Shown one piece after another: positions 56,854 through 64,000 of a DNA stretch of 64,000 nucleotides (position 1 is its first letter; each line of letters starts with the position of its first letter). Source of the stretch: Moritella yayanosii (GTDB taxonomy: Bacteria; Pseudomonadota; Gammaproteobacteria; Enterobacterales; Moritellaceae); NCBI RefSeq assembly GCF_900465055.1, contig NZ_LS483250.1, positions 3,782,001-3,846,000 on the forward strand, read 5' to 3'. The position numbers and the translations under genes were made by a program. Under the pieces are notes generated by a model, which ran no database searches, was not told the DNA's origin, and was given only the letters and a program-made list of their open reading frames with translations.

Positions 56854-57735
56854 ATGAAAAAATTAGCAACCTTGATCTCTGCCGCTGTCGTGTCAGTATC
56901 TTTCAGTGCAACCGTGATGGCGCAAGATACGATTGCAATGGTGGTGTCGACGCTAAACAACCCTTTCTTTGTCACCATGAAAGAAGGTGCAGAAGCGAAA
57001 GCGAAAACCTTAGGTTATAAGTTAATTGTGCTGGATTCACAAAACGATCCAAGTAAAGAATTAGCGAACATTGAAGATTTGACCGTGCGTGGCGTCAAAG
57101 CAATCTTAATCAACCCAACCGATTCCGATGCAGTATCGAATGCGATCCGTATGGCCAACCGCGCTAATATTCCAGTGATCACATTAGACCGTGGGGCGAG
57201 TCGCGGTAAAGTAGTGAGCCACATTGCGTCTGATAACGTTGCTGGTGGCGAAATGGCCGGCCAATATATCAGTGACACCATTGGCGCTAACGCAAAAGTG
57301 ATCCAACTAGAAGGTATCGCGGGTACTTCTGCAGCACGTGAACGTGGTCAAGGTTTCATGAACGCGGTTGGAAAAAATAAAATGAATCTGCTTGCGAGTC
57401 AACCCGCTGATTTTGATCGTACTAAAGGTCTTAACGTAATGGAAAACATGCTTGCTGCTAACCCAGACGTACAAGCTGTATTCGCGCAAAATGATGAAAT
57501 GGCATTAGGTGCATTACGTGCCGTTCAAGCATCCGGTAAAGACGTATTAATCGTTGGCTTTGATGGTACTAAAGACGGTATTGCTGCCGTTAATCGCGGT
57601 ATCTTAGGCGCGACAATTGCACAACAACCTGCGTTAATTGGTGCACTTGGTGTTGAAACTGCGGACAGAGTACTTAAAGGTCTGCCTGTAGAGAAAAACA
57701 TCGCGGTACCACTACAAGTTATTACTAAGTCATAA
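56854..57735 (+). CDS. rbsB: Ribose-binding periplasmic protein
   Basis: A 293-residue solute-binding protein with a signal peptide (cleavage after VMA, residue 23). Ribose-pocket residues lie in [29 protein letters not shown], and QNDEMALGA; the hinge GFDGTKDGI is typical of RbsB. GAAGGT is upstream. A strong hairpin follows the gene. Confidence 0.96.
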   Translation: MKKLATLISAAVVSVSFSATVMAQDTIAMVVSTLNNPFFVTMKEGAEAKAKTLGYKLIVLDSQNDPSKELANIEDLTVRGVKAILINPTDSDAVSNAIRMANRANIPVITLDRGASRGKVVSHIASDNVAGGEMAGQYISDTIGANAKVIQLEGIAGTSAARERGQGFMNAVGKNKMNLLASQPADFDRTKGLNVMENMLAANPDVQAVFAQNDEMALGALRAVQASGKDVLIVGFDGTKDGIAAVNRGILGATIAQQPALIGALGVETADRVLKGLPVEKNIAVPLQVITKS

Positions 57736-57742
57736 TGTTCGG

Positions 57743-57771
57743 AAGGGAATAGCGTTAACCGTTATTCCCTT
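57743..57771 (+). terminator. Hairpin between rbsB and rbsK
   Basis: Perfect nine-base arms AAGGGAATA (57743-57751) and TATTCCCTT (57763-57771) followed by ACTTTTTATTTTATT. It probably terminates part of the transcripts so that rbsB is made in excess over rbsK and rbsR. Confidence 0.75.
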
Positions 57772-57817
57772 ACTTTTTATTTTATTCTCTCCAGTTACAA
57801 AGTATTAAGGCTTGTTT

Positions 57818-58738
57818 ATGAATAAATTAGTTGTGTTAGGTAGCGTTAACGCTGATCATGTTTTACAAGTTGCTTCTTTTCCGCGTCCAGGCGAAACCTT
57901 ACTCGGGCATAGTTATGCTGTGATCCCCGGTGGTAAAGGGGCTAATCAGGCCGTTGCCGCTGCACGTTTAGGCGCAGATATTGCGTTTATCGCTTGTGTG
58001 GGTGATGACAGTTTTGGTGCTAATATGATCACCGAGTTTGGTCGTGATGGTATCAATACCCAAGCCGTGATGGTGGAACAAGATACCCCGACAGGGATCG
58101 CGATGATCCAAGTGGCGGCAACCGGTGAAAACAGCATTTGTATTTCGGCAGAAGCCAATGCCTGCTTAACGCCAGAACGCCTCGCACCACATAGCAAATT
58201 AATTGAGCAAGCGGATACACTGTTAATGCAATTAGAAACGCCGATTGCAACGATTACGCAAGCGGCTAAAATAGCGAATCAAGCGGGTACGCGTGTGGTA
58301 TTAAATCCGGCGCCTGCACAGCCATTAAGTGATGAACTATTAGCTGTTGTTGATTTGATCACCCCCAACGAAACCGAAGCAGAATTATTAACGGGTATTA
58401 AAGTGACTGACATGGCGTCAGCGCAAGTAGCCGCTAATGCATTACATGCTAAAGGTATCAGCGAGGTGATGATCACGTTAGGTAGCCAAGGCGTATGGAT
58501 CAGCAAGGCTGGCACTGGTAAGCAAGTAAAAGGTTTCCGTGTTGACGCGGTTGATACCACGGCTGCAGGTGATACCTTTAATGGTGGTTTACTTGCAGGG
58601 TTACAAGCAGGATTAGTACTCGATGACGCGATCCGTTTTGCCCATGCTGCCGCGGCCATCTCAGTAACCCGTGTTGGTGCTCAAACATCGATACCAACGA
58701 AAGCGGAAGTGGATGCATTTTTAGCGTTACAAAATTAA
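57818..58738 (+). CDS. rbsK: Ribokinase
   Basis: A 306-residue PfkB-family kinase that phosphorylates ribose to ribose-5-phosphate. GSVNADHVL, GGKGANQAVAAARLG and the C-terminal DTTAAGDTFNGGL with the catalytic Asp are present. I start at the ATG at 57818, with AAGG seven bases before, rather than the TTG at 57812. Confidence 0.96.
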   Translation: MNKLVVLGSVNADHVLQVASFPRPGETLLGHSYAVIPGGKGANQAVAAARLGADIAFIACVGDDSFGANMITEFGRDGINTQAVMVEQDTPTGIAMIQVAATGENSICISAEANACLTPERLAPHSKLIEQADTLLMQLETPIATITQAAKIANQAGTRVVLNPAPAQPLSDELLAVVDLITPNETEAELLTGIKVTDMASAQVAANALHAKGISEVMITLGSQGVWISKAGTGKQVKGFRVDAVDTTAAGDTFNGGLLAGLQAGLVLDDAIRFAHAAAAISVTRVGAQTSIPTKAEVDAFLALQN

Positions 58739-58783
58739 CAATACCTTATTTTCACAATAAACGATGATGGACAAGATTAGCTG

Positions 58784-59788
58784 ATGGCAACAATTAAAGA
58801 CGTAGCAAAACATGCCGGTGTATCAACGTCAACGGTGAGTCATGTATTAAACAAAACGCGTTATGTGAGTGACGAGGTGTCTGCGCGCGTAAAAACGGCC
58901 GTTGACGAGTTACGTTACGCACCGTCGGCATTAGCACGTAGCCTTAAAGTCCAGAGTACCAAAACCTTTGGTATGTTAGTAACAACCTCGACCAATCCGT
59001 TTTTTGCTGAAGTATTGAAAGGTGTTGAACGTCGTTGTTATGAGTATGGTTATAATTTAATTCTGTGTAATACCGAAGGCGATGTTGCCCGTATGCATGC
59101 TAATCTTGATATCTTATTGCAAAAGCGTGTTGATGGTTTAATGTTGATGTGCAGTGAAGTTGAAAGCCAAGGCTTTAATCTATTTGAACGTCACAAACCG
59201 GTACCGACAGTGGTGATGGATTGGGGCCCTACCAATTTTCCTTGTGATAAGATCAAAGATAACTCTCATCGCGGTGGTTATATGGCAACACAGCATTTAA
59301 TTGCGAAGGGTCATACCGAGATTGGTTGTATTACCGGTGTATTAGATAAGCTTACTGCGCAACAACGTTTTGCTGGTTTTACCCAGGCAATGGACGAAGC
59401 GGGTTTAGCTATTAATCCGAAGTGGGTGACCGCGGGTAACTTTGAATGCGAAGGTGGTGAACAAGCCTTTGCCGAAATGGTTGCTAACGGCCCATTACCA
59501 TCGGCACTCTTTGTGTGTAACGACATGATGGCAATGAGCGTGATCAACAGCGCCAGTAAAAAGGGTATCTCAGTGCCAGAAGACCTGTCTATTATCGGTT
59601 ATGATGACATTCAATTGGCAAAATATATTACTCCGTCATTAACCACTATCCATCAGCCAAAACACCGTCTAGGTAAAAAAGCGGTAGATATGCTACTCGA
59701 ACAAATTAAGTCGAAGAGTGAAAGTAACCAGATTATCGAGTTAGAACCTACCTTAGTGGAGCGCGATAGCGTGAAAGCATTGAATTAG
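58784..59788 (+). CDS. rbsR: LacI-family ribose operon repressor
   Basis: A 334-residue repressor. The N-terminal helix-turn-helix and hinge (ATIKDVAKHAGVSTSTVSHVLN, condensed; then ALARSLK) and a periplasmic-binding-protein-like effector domain are typical of RbsR, which releases DNA on binding ribose. The probable target is the palindrome at 53669-53700. It follows rbsK by 45 bases. Confidence 0.94.
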   Translation: MATIKDVAKHAGVSTSTVSHVLNKTRYVSDEVSARVKTAVDELRYAPSALARSLKVQSTKTFGMLVTTSTNPFFAEVLKGVERRCYEYGYNLILCNTEGDVARMHANLDILLQKRVDGLMLMCSEVESQGFNLFERHKPVPTVVMDWGPTNFPCDKIKDNSHRGGYMATQHLIAKGHTEIGCITGVLDKLTAQQRFAGFTQAMDEAGLAINPKWVTAGNFECEGGEQAFAEMVANGPLPSALFVCNDMMAMSVINSASKKGISVPEDLSIIGYDDIQLAKYITPSLTTIHQPKHRLGKKAVDMLLEQIKSKSESNQIIELEPTLVERDSVKALN

Positions 59789-59816
59789 AACATGCTAATT
59801 ACAGATTATAAATAAC

Positions 59817-59849
59817 GCCTATTGAGATAGATTTTCAATGGGCTTTTTT
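59817..59849 (+). terminator. Rho-independent terminator after rbsR
   Basis: GCCTATTGA (59817-59825) pairs with TCAATGGGC (59835-59843), one wobble, then TTTTTT. It closes the rbs operon. Confidence 0.8.
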
Positions 59850-59912
59850 GTGTCTGTAACAAAATAATACACGACGACTCACCACCGGGATTTAATATGC
59901 TATGTATTGATT

Positions 59913-59937
59913 ATATCCAAGTAACTTGGGTATATAT
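59913..59937 (+). repeat. Short palindromic form of the dispersed repeat, second copy
   Basis: TATATCCAAG-TA-ACTTGGGTATA, the same arms as at 38151 with a tight loop, 23 bases before the next small gene. It could influence that gene's mRNA, but the family is scattered and probably selfish or structural. Confidence 0.7.
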
Positions 59938-59959
59938 TTAGTTAATTTAAGGGACGTTT

Positions 59960-60262
59960 ATGCAATCAAAATATCTCGGCTTATGGTTCATCATACTACA
60001 GTCTTTGCCATCATTATCTTACGCCAAAGCCGAGGACTTTTTCCGTCTTAGTGGTGGTGGTTTATTGATTAGTGGTATTGAAATGCAATATTCAGACGTG
60101 ATGGCAATGATCAATAAAGAGAAATTGTCGCAACGGATTGGGCATAACCACTATATTTTGCATGCATCTGTTGGTGGTGAGTTCGATGTGACGTTCAAAT
60201 TTAGCGGCGGGAAGTTAACCGACATGGTTGCTAAGCAGTTAGGGCGAGCTGATCATCATTAA
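59960..60262 (+). CDS. Small secreted protein of unknown function
   Basis: A 100-residue protein with a signal peptide (cleavage after SYA, about residue 22) and a mature part of about 78 residues with alternating hydrophobic residues (GGGLLISGIEMQYSDVMAMI). It is presumably periplasmic. I do not recognise the family. GGGACG stands before the ATG. It lies alone between rbsR and a porin. Confidence 0.6.
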   Translation: MQSKYLGLWFIILQSLPSLSYAKAEDFFRLSGGGLLISGIEMQYSDVMAMINKEKLSQRIGHNHYILHASVGGEFDVTFKFSGGKLTDMVAKQLGRADHH

Positions 60263-60418
60263 CTAAGGCATTGGCTGTAATCAAAGTAAATTAAAGTAAA
60301 GTGAATGTACTGTTATTATATATTTTATTAGTATTTATAATAACATATAGCGTAGAACTTGGTTTAATCTGCGCTTCACATCCTTTAGTTATCCGCTTTA
60401 CTCAAAATGGAAATGTTC

Positions 60419-61390
60419 ATGAAAAAAATAAATAAAGCATTATCTCTTACACTGGCTACACTCGTCTCTATGCCTGTTCTTGCTGAAAACATCAACACCG
60501 ACAATTTTTCTTTTGGTGGACGTATTGAAGCAAGGGCTGCGCTTGCTGATAGCGATTTTACTGATAAATCGCGTGTTCGTTTAAATGGTCAAGGTAAGCA
60601 TGAAATCAATGATGCTTTAACGGCGATTGGTAAATTCGAGTATGAGTTAACACAAGATAGCGATGAAACGGATACGACTGTTAAAAACAAGACTCGTTAT
60701 GCATACGTTGGTGTTGAGACTGCATACGGTACATTAACTTATGGTACTCAAGATAATGCTGTTACCTATCTTACTGACTTTACCGATATGGCTGAATACT
60801 TTAGTGGTTATACCAACGAAGAAATCACAGCGAGCGGTGACAGAGCTGAAGATACAATTCTTTATAGCGTAAGCAAAGGTGATTTAACATTTAATGCATC
60901 TGCTAACCTTAAAACTACCGAGAATGGCGGCGGCCTGATGGTTGCTTATAAATTGCTGCCAAGTGTTGAAGTGAGTGCTGGTTATGCGGCAACTGAAGGT
61001 TTTGGTACAAACAGCAGTGATACATTCTTAGATGAGACTGAATCATCAGATGTTTACATGATTGGTGCGCGTTATACGAAAGATAGCTTGTTAGTGTCAG
61101 GTCTAGTACAAACTGGTAGCTATGGCGGTTCAGACTTCGATGCTGTTGATGCATTTGCTGCTTATTCATTTGGTGAGAACACTGTAAACGTTTCATATAA
61201 CTATTACAGTGCAGATGATACAAACGAGCTAGATGTAAACTTTGTGGCATTTGAATATGCTCGTTATATTGGTGATGTAGCTGCTTATGCGAGTTATAAA
61301 GTTGCACTTAACAACGATACTTCTGCTGGTAAAGGTCCTAATAATAACAATGCCGATGAATTTATGATTGGTGCTCGTTACTCTTTCTAA
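60419..61390 (+). CDS. General porin (Gram-negative porin family)
   Basis: A 323-residue trimeric-type porin: signal peptide ending PVLA, first strand FSFGGRIEARAA, then RVRLNGQGKHEI, the loop region YVGVETAYGTLTYGTQDN and the C-terminal FMIGARYSF with terminal Phe needed for barrel assembly. GGAA precedes the ATG at 60419 by six bases; ATGs at 60407 and 60413 are less likely. It forms a diffusion channel in the outer membrane; specificity is unknown. Confidence 0.9.
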   Translation: MKKINKALSLTLATLVSMPVLAENINTDNFSFGGRIEARAALADSDFTDKSRVRLNGQGKHEINDALTAIGKFEYELTQDSDETDTTVKNKTRYAYVGVETAYGTLTYGTQDNAVTYLTDFTDMAEYFSGYTNEEITASGDRAEDTILYSVSKGDLTFNASANLKTTENGGGLMVAYKLLPSVEVSAGYAATEGFGTNSSDTFLDETESSDVYMIGARYTKDSLLVSGLVQTGSYGGSDFDAVDAFAAYSFGENTVNVSYNYYSADDTNELDVNFVAFEYARYIGDVAAYASYKVALNNDTSAGKGPNNNNADEFMIGARYSF

Positions 61391-61524
61391 GACTGACGAC
61401 TTCAATGTAATGATTCATTGAAATAGATCTATTACTGAGCAGCGCGTAACAAAGAGTTCGCGTTCGCTACTTCTGTCGGTTTCTTAGTCTTTTCCGTAGA
61501 AAAAAGTAATATATCTTTTATATA

Positions 61525-61558
61525 AATCCCGCTTATTTGCAGTAAGCGGGATTTTTTT
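61525..61558 (+). terminator. Rho-independent terminator after the porin gene
   Basis: Perfect eleven-base arms AATCCCGCTTA (61525-61535) and TAAGCGGGATT (61543-61553) with a seven-base loop, followed by a T run. The rest of the gap to 61799 is AT-rich; TCAATTGA occurs twice near 61696 and 61713 but no gene was seen. Confidence 0.88.
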
Positions 61559-61799
61559 GATCGTTTAATATAAGTCTAGAGTAAATACCAACGAATTTAA
61601 CTGTATTCTGTCACTGCATATAAATGTAATGGTTGTGGTGAGTTAAAAAAAATAAAAAACAGCTAAAGATTATCGTTAGTCACTAGTTTATAAATCAATT
61701 GAAATGGACGTTCAATTGACGTAGTCCCTCCAAAACAGAAGGATCGTGACTGCGAATTGGCCGTGATTGACGCAATAGTCATATTTTTCATGTTATAAC

Positions 61800-62108
61800 C
61801 TACATCCAATAAGAACGCGGCTTCGGCATAAAGTCGATGGTGTCCGACATGTTTTTCATTTCACCACTTAGCGCTTCTGTTGTTGGCTGTTCTAATTTAT
61901 GGCCCTTTACGTCAACCACATCGCTTGCATCAATCTGCTGCTTGTCCAAGTCATCAACGCTAATTGGTTGATCTGCTGTGGCATCTTCTATCGCTGCGGG
62001 CGCTAAAGCTTGAATAGTACTTGTCGGTTGGTTGATTGGTTGGTTGTAATTGGTGCTACAACCTTGATTCAACAGACAGATAAATATAATTAATGGTATA
62101 TATCTCAT
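61800..62108 (-). CDS. Putative lipoprotein
   Basis: A 102-residue protein with a hydrophobic start and lipobox LLNQGCS, so probably a lipid-anchored envelope protein. The mature part is acidic and rich in Asp, Gln and Pro, without a recognised domain. Start at the ATG at 62108, with GGGGTGAG just before. It lies 56 bases downstream of another small lipoprotein gene in the same direction. Confidence 0.6.
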   Translation of the reverse strand: MRYIPLIIFICLLNQGCSTNYNQPINQPTSTIQALAPAAIEDATADQPISVDDLDKQQIDASDVVDVKGHKLEQPTTEALSGEMKNMSDTIDFMPKPRSYWM

Positions 62109-62164
62109 GCTCACCCCATACAGGTATTGTTATTTATTAAATGACGTCTTGTATTCGCAATGAC

Positions 62165-62356
62165 TTACTCTGTTTGGGTTTTTAACACAGCCATTACTGC
62201 CATGAATTGTGTAATGGCCAGTAGACCATTCTTTTCTTCTTTTTCTTTAGCCTTATTACCAATTATCGATGGGATATCGCTTTTTGAGCTATCCGGGGTC
62301 GTGATGCAACCTTGAAGTGATACGCAAAGAAACATCATTAACACTATTTTACTCAT
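62165..62356 (-). CDS. Small putative lipoprotein
   Basis: A 63-residue protein with signal MSKIVLMMFLCVSLQGC ending in a lipobox (LQGC). The short mature part has a lysine/glutamate stretch (KAKEKEEK) and a hydrophobic end. GGAG is five bases before the ATG at 62356. Together with the next lipoprotein gene it may form a two-gene unit downstream of ssrA. Function unknown. Confidence 0.55.
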   Translation of the reverse strand: MSKIVLMMFLCVSLQGCITTPDSSKSDIPSIIGNKAKEKEEKNGLLAITQFMAVMAVLKTQTE

Positions 62357-62426
62357 CACCACTCCATTGATTTTCGCTTAAAAAACAAGATTTCACCTGT
62401 TTTTGTTAAATTTTGGATAAAGAAAA

Positions 62427-62454
62427 GCCCATTGAATCAAACTATTCAATGGGC
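62427..62454 (-). terminator. Rho-independent terminator of ssrA
   Basis: Perfect ten-base arms GCCCATTGAA (62427-62436) and TTCAATGGGC (62445-62454); on the minus strand the stem is followed by TTTTCTTT. It ends the tmRNA transcript, 36 bases past its CCA end. Confidence 0.85.
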
Positions 62455-62489
62455 TGCGACACTTAGGAGGTGCCGTTCTAAGTACAGAT

Positions 62490-62848
62490 TGGTGGAGTCG
62501 GGGGGAGTCGAACCCCCGTCCGAAAAACCTACATCCGTGGTACTACATGTTTAGTCATCTCTATTAATTTAACTTTTTATTAAGCCGAGTGACAGGCCGA
62601 ACAAAAGCGTGCTCGATTGAGTTTAGCGCTTTCTCTACGAGCGAAGAGTCCACGCGATCCCGATATTTAATGACCATACAATATTAGAGACCCTCAGGCA
62701 GGGTTCTAAATGATGGCTAGCTAGCCTAAGCTGCTAGAGAGTAGTTAGAGTCGTTTGCAACTATAACAGTGCGGCTTTTTACGAGGCCAACCGCCCCTCG
62801 ACATGCACCTAGGGTTTCGTGAATCTCGTCGAATCCTAAATCGACCCC
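62490..62848 (-). ncRNA. ssrA: Transfer-messenger RNA (tmRNA)
   Basis: A 359-base RNA that rescues stalled ribosomes and tags the unfinished protein. The acceptor stem pairs GGGGTCG (5' end, 62848-62842) with CGACTCC before an encoded ACCA (62490-62493). The T-arm GGGTTCGACTCCC is intact. The tag frame at 62758-62726 reads ANDSNYSLAA then TAG, beginning at the resume GCA codon. smpB lies immediately upstream in the same direction. Length and tag fit gammaproteobacteria. Confidence 0.96.
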
Positions 62849-62857
62849 AGAACTAAA

Positions 62858-62885
62858 ATTCTACGCCATTAGTGTAGAATTGCAA
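62858..62885 (-). promoter_or_regulatory. ssrA promoter
   Basis: On the minus strand, TTGCAA (62885-62880), a 16-base spacer, and TAGAAT (62863-62858) are followed by nine bases and the first G of tmRNA at 62848. Spacing is near ideal for sigma-70. The -35 box lies just downstream of the smpB stop. Confidence 0.75.
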
Positions 62886-62889
62886 CACA

Positions 62890-63369
62890 TTAACGAACTT
62901 TGTGCTTCATCATACGTTCTTTGTCTATTTTCCATTCACGATCTTTCACATCTGAACGTTTATCGTGCTCTTTTTTACCTTTGGCAAGACCAATGTTGAC
63001 TTTCACCCAGGCCTGTTTCCAGTACATAGATGTTGCCACAATCGTGTAACCTTGGCGTTCAACTTTACTTGCAAGTACTTCTAATTCACGCTTGTTTAAT
63101 AATAGCTTACGAATTCGAGTCGGATTACAAACAACATGGGTGGACGCAGCATCAAGTGGCATGATCTGCGCACCAGACATAAATGCTTCACCGTTTTTAA
63201 TAAACACATAACTCTCGGTAATATTAACTTTACCGGCGCGTAACGATTTAACTTCCCAACCTTGGAGTTCTAATCCCGCTTCCAAGCGGTCTTCGATGTG
63301 ATATTCGAAACTAGCCGTTTTATTTCTTGCTATGGTGTTTTCGCTTTTTTTTGGTTTTTTCTTAGCCAT
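62890..63369 (-). CDS. smpB: SsrA-binding protein
   Basis: A 159-residue basic protein that binds the tRNA-like part of tmRNA and carries it to stalled ribosomes. [34 protein letters not shown] (condensed) and the central [11 protein letters not shown] are family signatures; the C-terminal tail with [10 protein letters not shown] is the part that enters the mRNA channel. It is next to ssrA, as in many relatives. Confidence 0.97.
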   Translation of the reverse strand: MAKKKPKKSENTIARNKTASFEYHIEDRLEAGLELQGWEVKSLRAGKVNITESYVFIKNGEAFMSGAQIMPLDAASTHVVCNPTRIRKLLLNKRELEVLASKVERQGYTIVATSMYWKQAWVKVNIGLAKGKKEHDKRSDVKDREWKIDKERMMKHKVR

Positions 63370-63590
63370 AATTTATCTTTATGCACCCATCATTGACGGA
63401 ATTTAATGTTATAAATCTTATAACAAAATCGAATTTTATCCTAGTACTAGTCTTACTTTGCGTGGAATAACAAATGAATTTTATGCAGATAAATGCTAAA
63501 GTTGTCTAATTATGACTACTGGCGGAGAGATATTGAGCCATTAGTAAGCGATTTAATTTTTTGATTGTTGTTTTCAATATAGGAACTCGT

Positions 63591-64000
63591 ATGCCACGGA
63601 TAACGCGCAGCGCGCTGTTAATGTATAGCGCTGACCAAATGTTTAATTTAGTAAACGATGTTAATGCATACCCAGATTTTTTACCCGGATGTACGGGTTC
63701 ACGCATTTTAGATGAACATGATAATCAAATGACAGCAGCTGTTGTGGTTGCTAAAGCTGGTATCAGCAAAACATTCACCACCAAGAATACCTTGATACCT
63801 GGGCAAGAAGTCAAAATGGACCTGGTTGATGGGCCGTTTAAGAAATTGACTGGCGGTTGGACGTTTAAAGCATTAGATGAAACCGCATGTAAAGTAACCT
63901 TGGATTTAGAGTTTGTATTTAGCAGTAAATTAGTAGAAATGGCGTTTGGGCGTATTTTCACTGACTTAGTGAATAACATGGTGCAATCTTTTACCGAGCG
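63591..64000 (+). CDS. ratA: RatA-type START-domain protein, 3' end outside the window
   Basis: The first 136 codons of a polyketide-cyclase/START-like protein. The start PRITRSALLMYSADQMFNLV followed by NDVNAYPDFLPGC is the pattern of RatA, named as an inhibitor of 70S ribosome assembly in E. coli and related to the Coq10 family. AGGAAC precedes the ATG at 63591. The typical protein is about 145 residues, so only a few codons are missing at the window edge. It is divergent from smpB, a conserved arrangement. Confidence 0.92.
   Translation, partial: MPRITRSALLMYSADQMFNLVNDVNAYPDFLPGCTGSRILDEHDNQMTAAVVVAKAGISKTFTTKNTLIPGQEVKMDLVDGPFKKLTGGWTFKALDETACKVTLDLEFVFSSKLVEMAFGRIFTDLVNNMVQSFTE

Noticed and set aside
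60915-61307. 130-codon frame antisense to the porin
   Set aside because: Its composition (His, Gln, Leu, Tyr excess) is that of a shadow frame of a beta-barrel gene.
62490-62848. tmRNA as an island insertion site
   Set aside because: No integrase or repeated ssrA end was found nearby; the flanking genes look ordinary.

Overview
The window looks like a chromosomal segment of a marine gammaproteobacterium, most likely a Moritella or close relative (Alteromonadales/Vibrionales neighbourhood). This rests on gene content and protein style, not on a database search. The pointers are a modest G+C content (around 40 % by eye), a sodium-type flagellar stator pair (PomA/PomB), an OmpK/Tsx-like porin, the order ribD-ribE-ribB-ribH-nusB-thiL-pgpA, a secreted lipase with its foldase, and a tmRNA with the tag ANDSNYSLAA.

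Region 1 (1-23.4 kb) is a surface-polysaccharide region mixed with accessory DNA. It has glycosyltransferases, a WecA-type initiating transferase, two nearly identical galE genes flanking a HipBA toxin-antitoxin pair, an MntA/HepT-type minimal nucleotidyltransferase pair with a shortened HepT, a beta-CASP metallo-hydrolase, a decayed IS1595-like transposase and an O-antigen ligase carrying an in-frame hexanucleotide repeat. It continues with a complete pseudaminic-acid operon (pseB, pseC, pseF, a pseG-pseH fusion, pseI) led by an unfamiliar alpha/beta-hydrolase-like gene, then ugd, a UDP-glucuronate 4-epimerase and galU. Together these supply UDP-Gal, UDP-GlcA, UDP-GalA-type precursors and CMP-pseudaminic acid for a lipopolysaccharide or capsule. 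Gene relics (galU start, hepT piece, transposase) cluster here and point to repeated rearrangement.

Region 2 (23.4-40 kb) is housekeeping: torD, glyA, two small envelope proteins, nrdR, the riboflavin genes, nusB, thiL, pgpA, a chemoreceptor with almost no periplasmic domain, dxs-ispA-xseB, and divergent pomAB.

Region 3 (40-53.3 kb) concerns nutrient capture: lipase and lipase chaperone, the oligopeptide ABC importer oppABCDF, a UshA-like lipoprotein nucleotidase, an intact Tsx/OmpK channel, a second Tsx copy broken by a short deletion, and a small DUF1097 membrane protein. Nucleotidase, nucleoside channel and the following ribose system form a plausible chain for scavenging nucleotides and ribose.

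Region 4 (53.3-64 kb) holds the ribose operon rbsDACBK with rbsR and a 32-bp LacI-family palindrome, a general porin, small lipoproteins, ssrA (tmRNA), smpB and the start of ratA at the window edge.

Five copies of a short palindromic intergenic repeat (arms TATACCCAAG/TTTGGGTATA) are scattered through the window. No CRISPR array, tRNA, rRNA or prophage was seen. All coordinates, identities and symmetries were read by eye.
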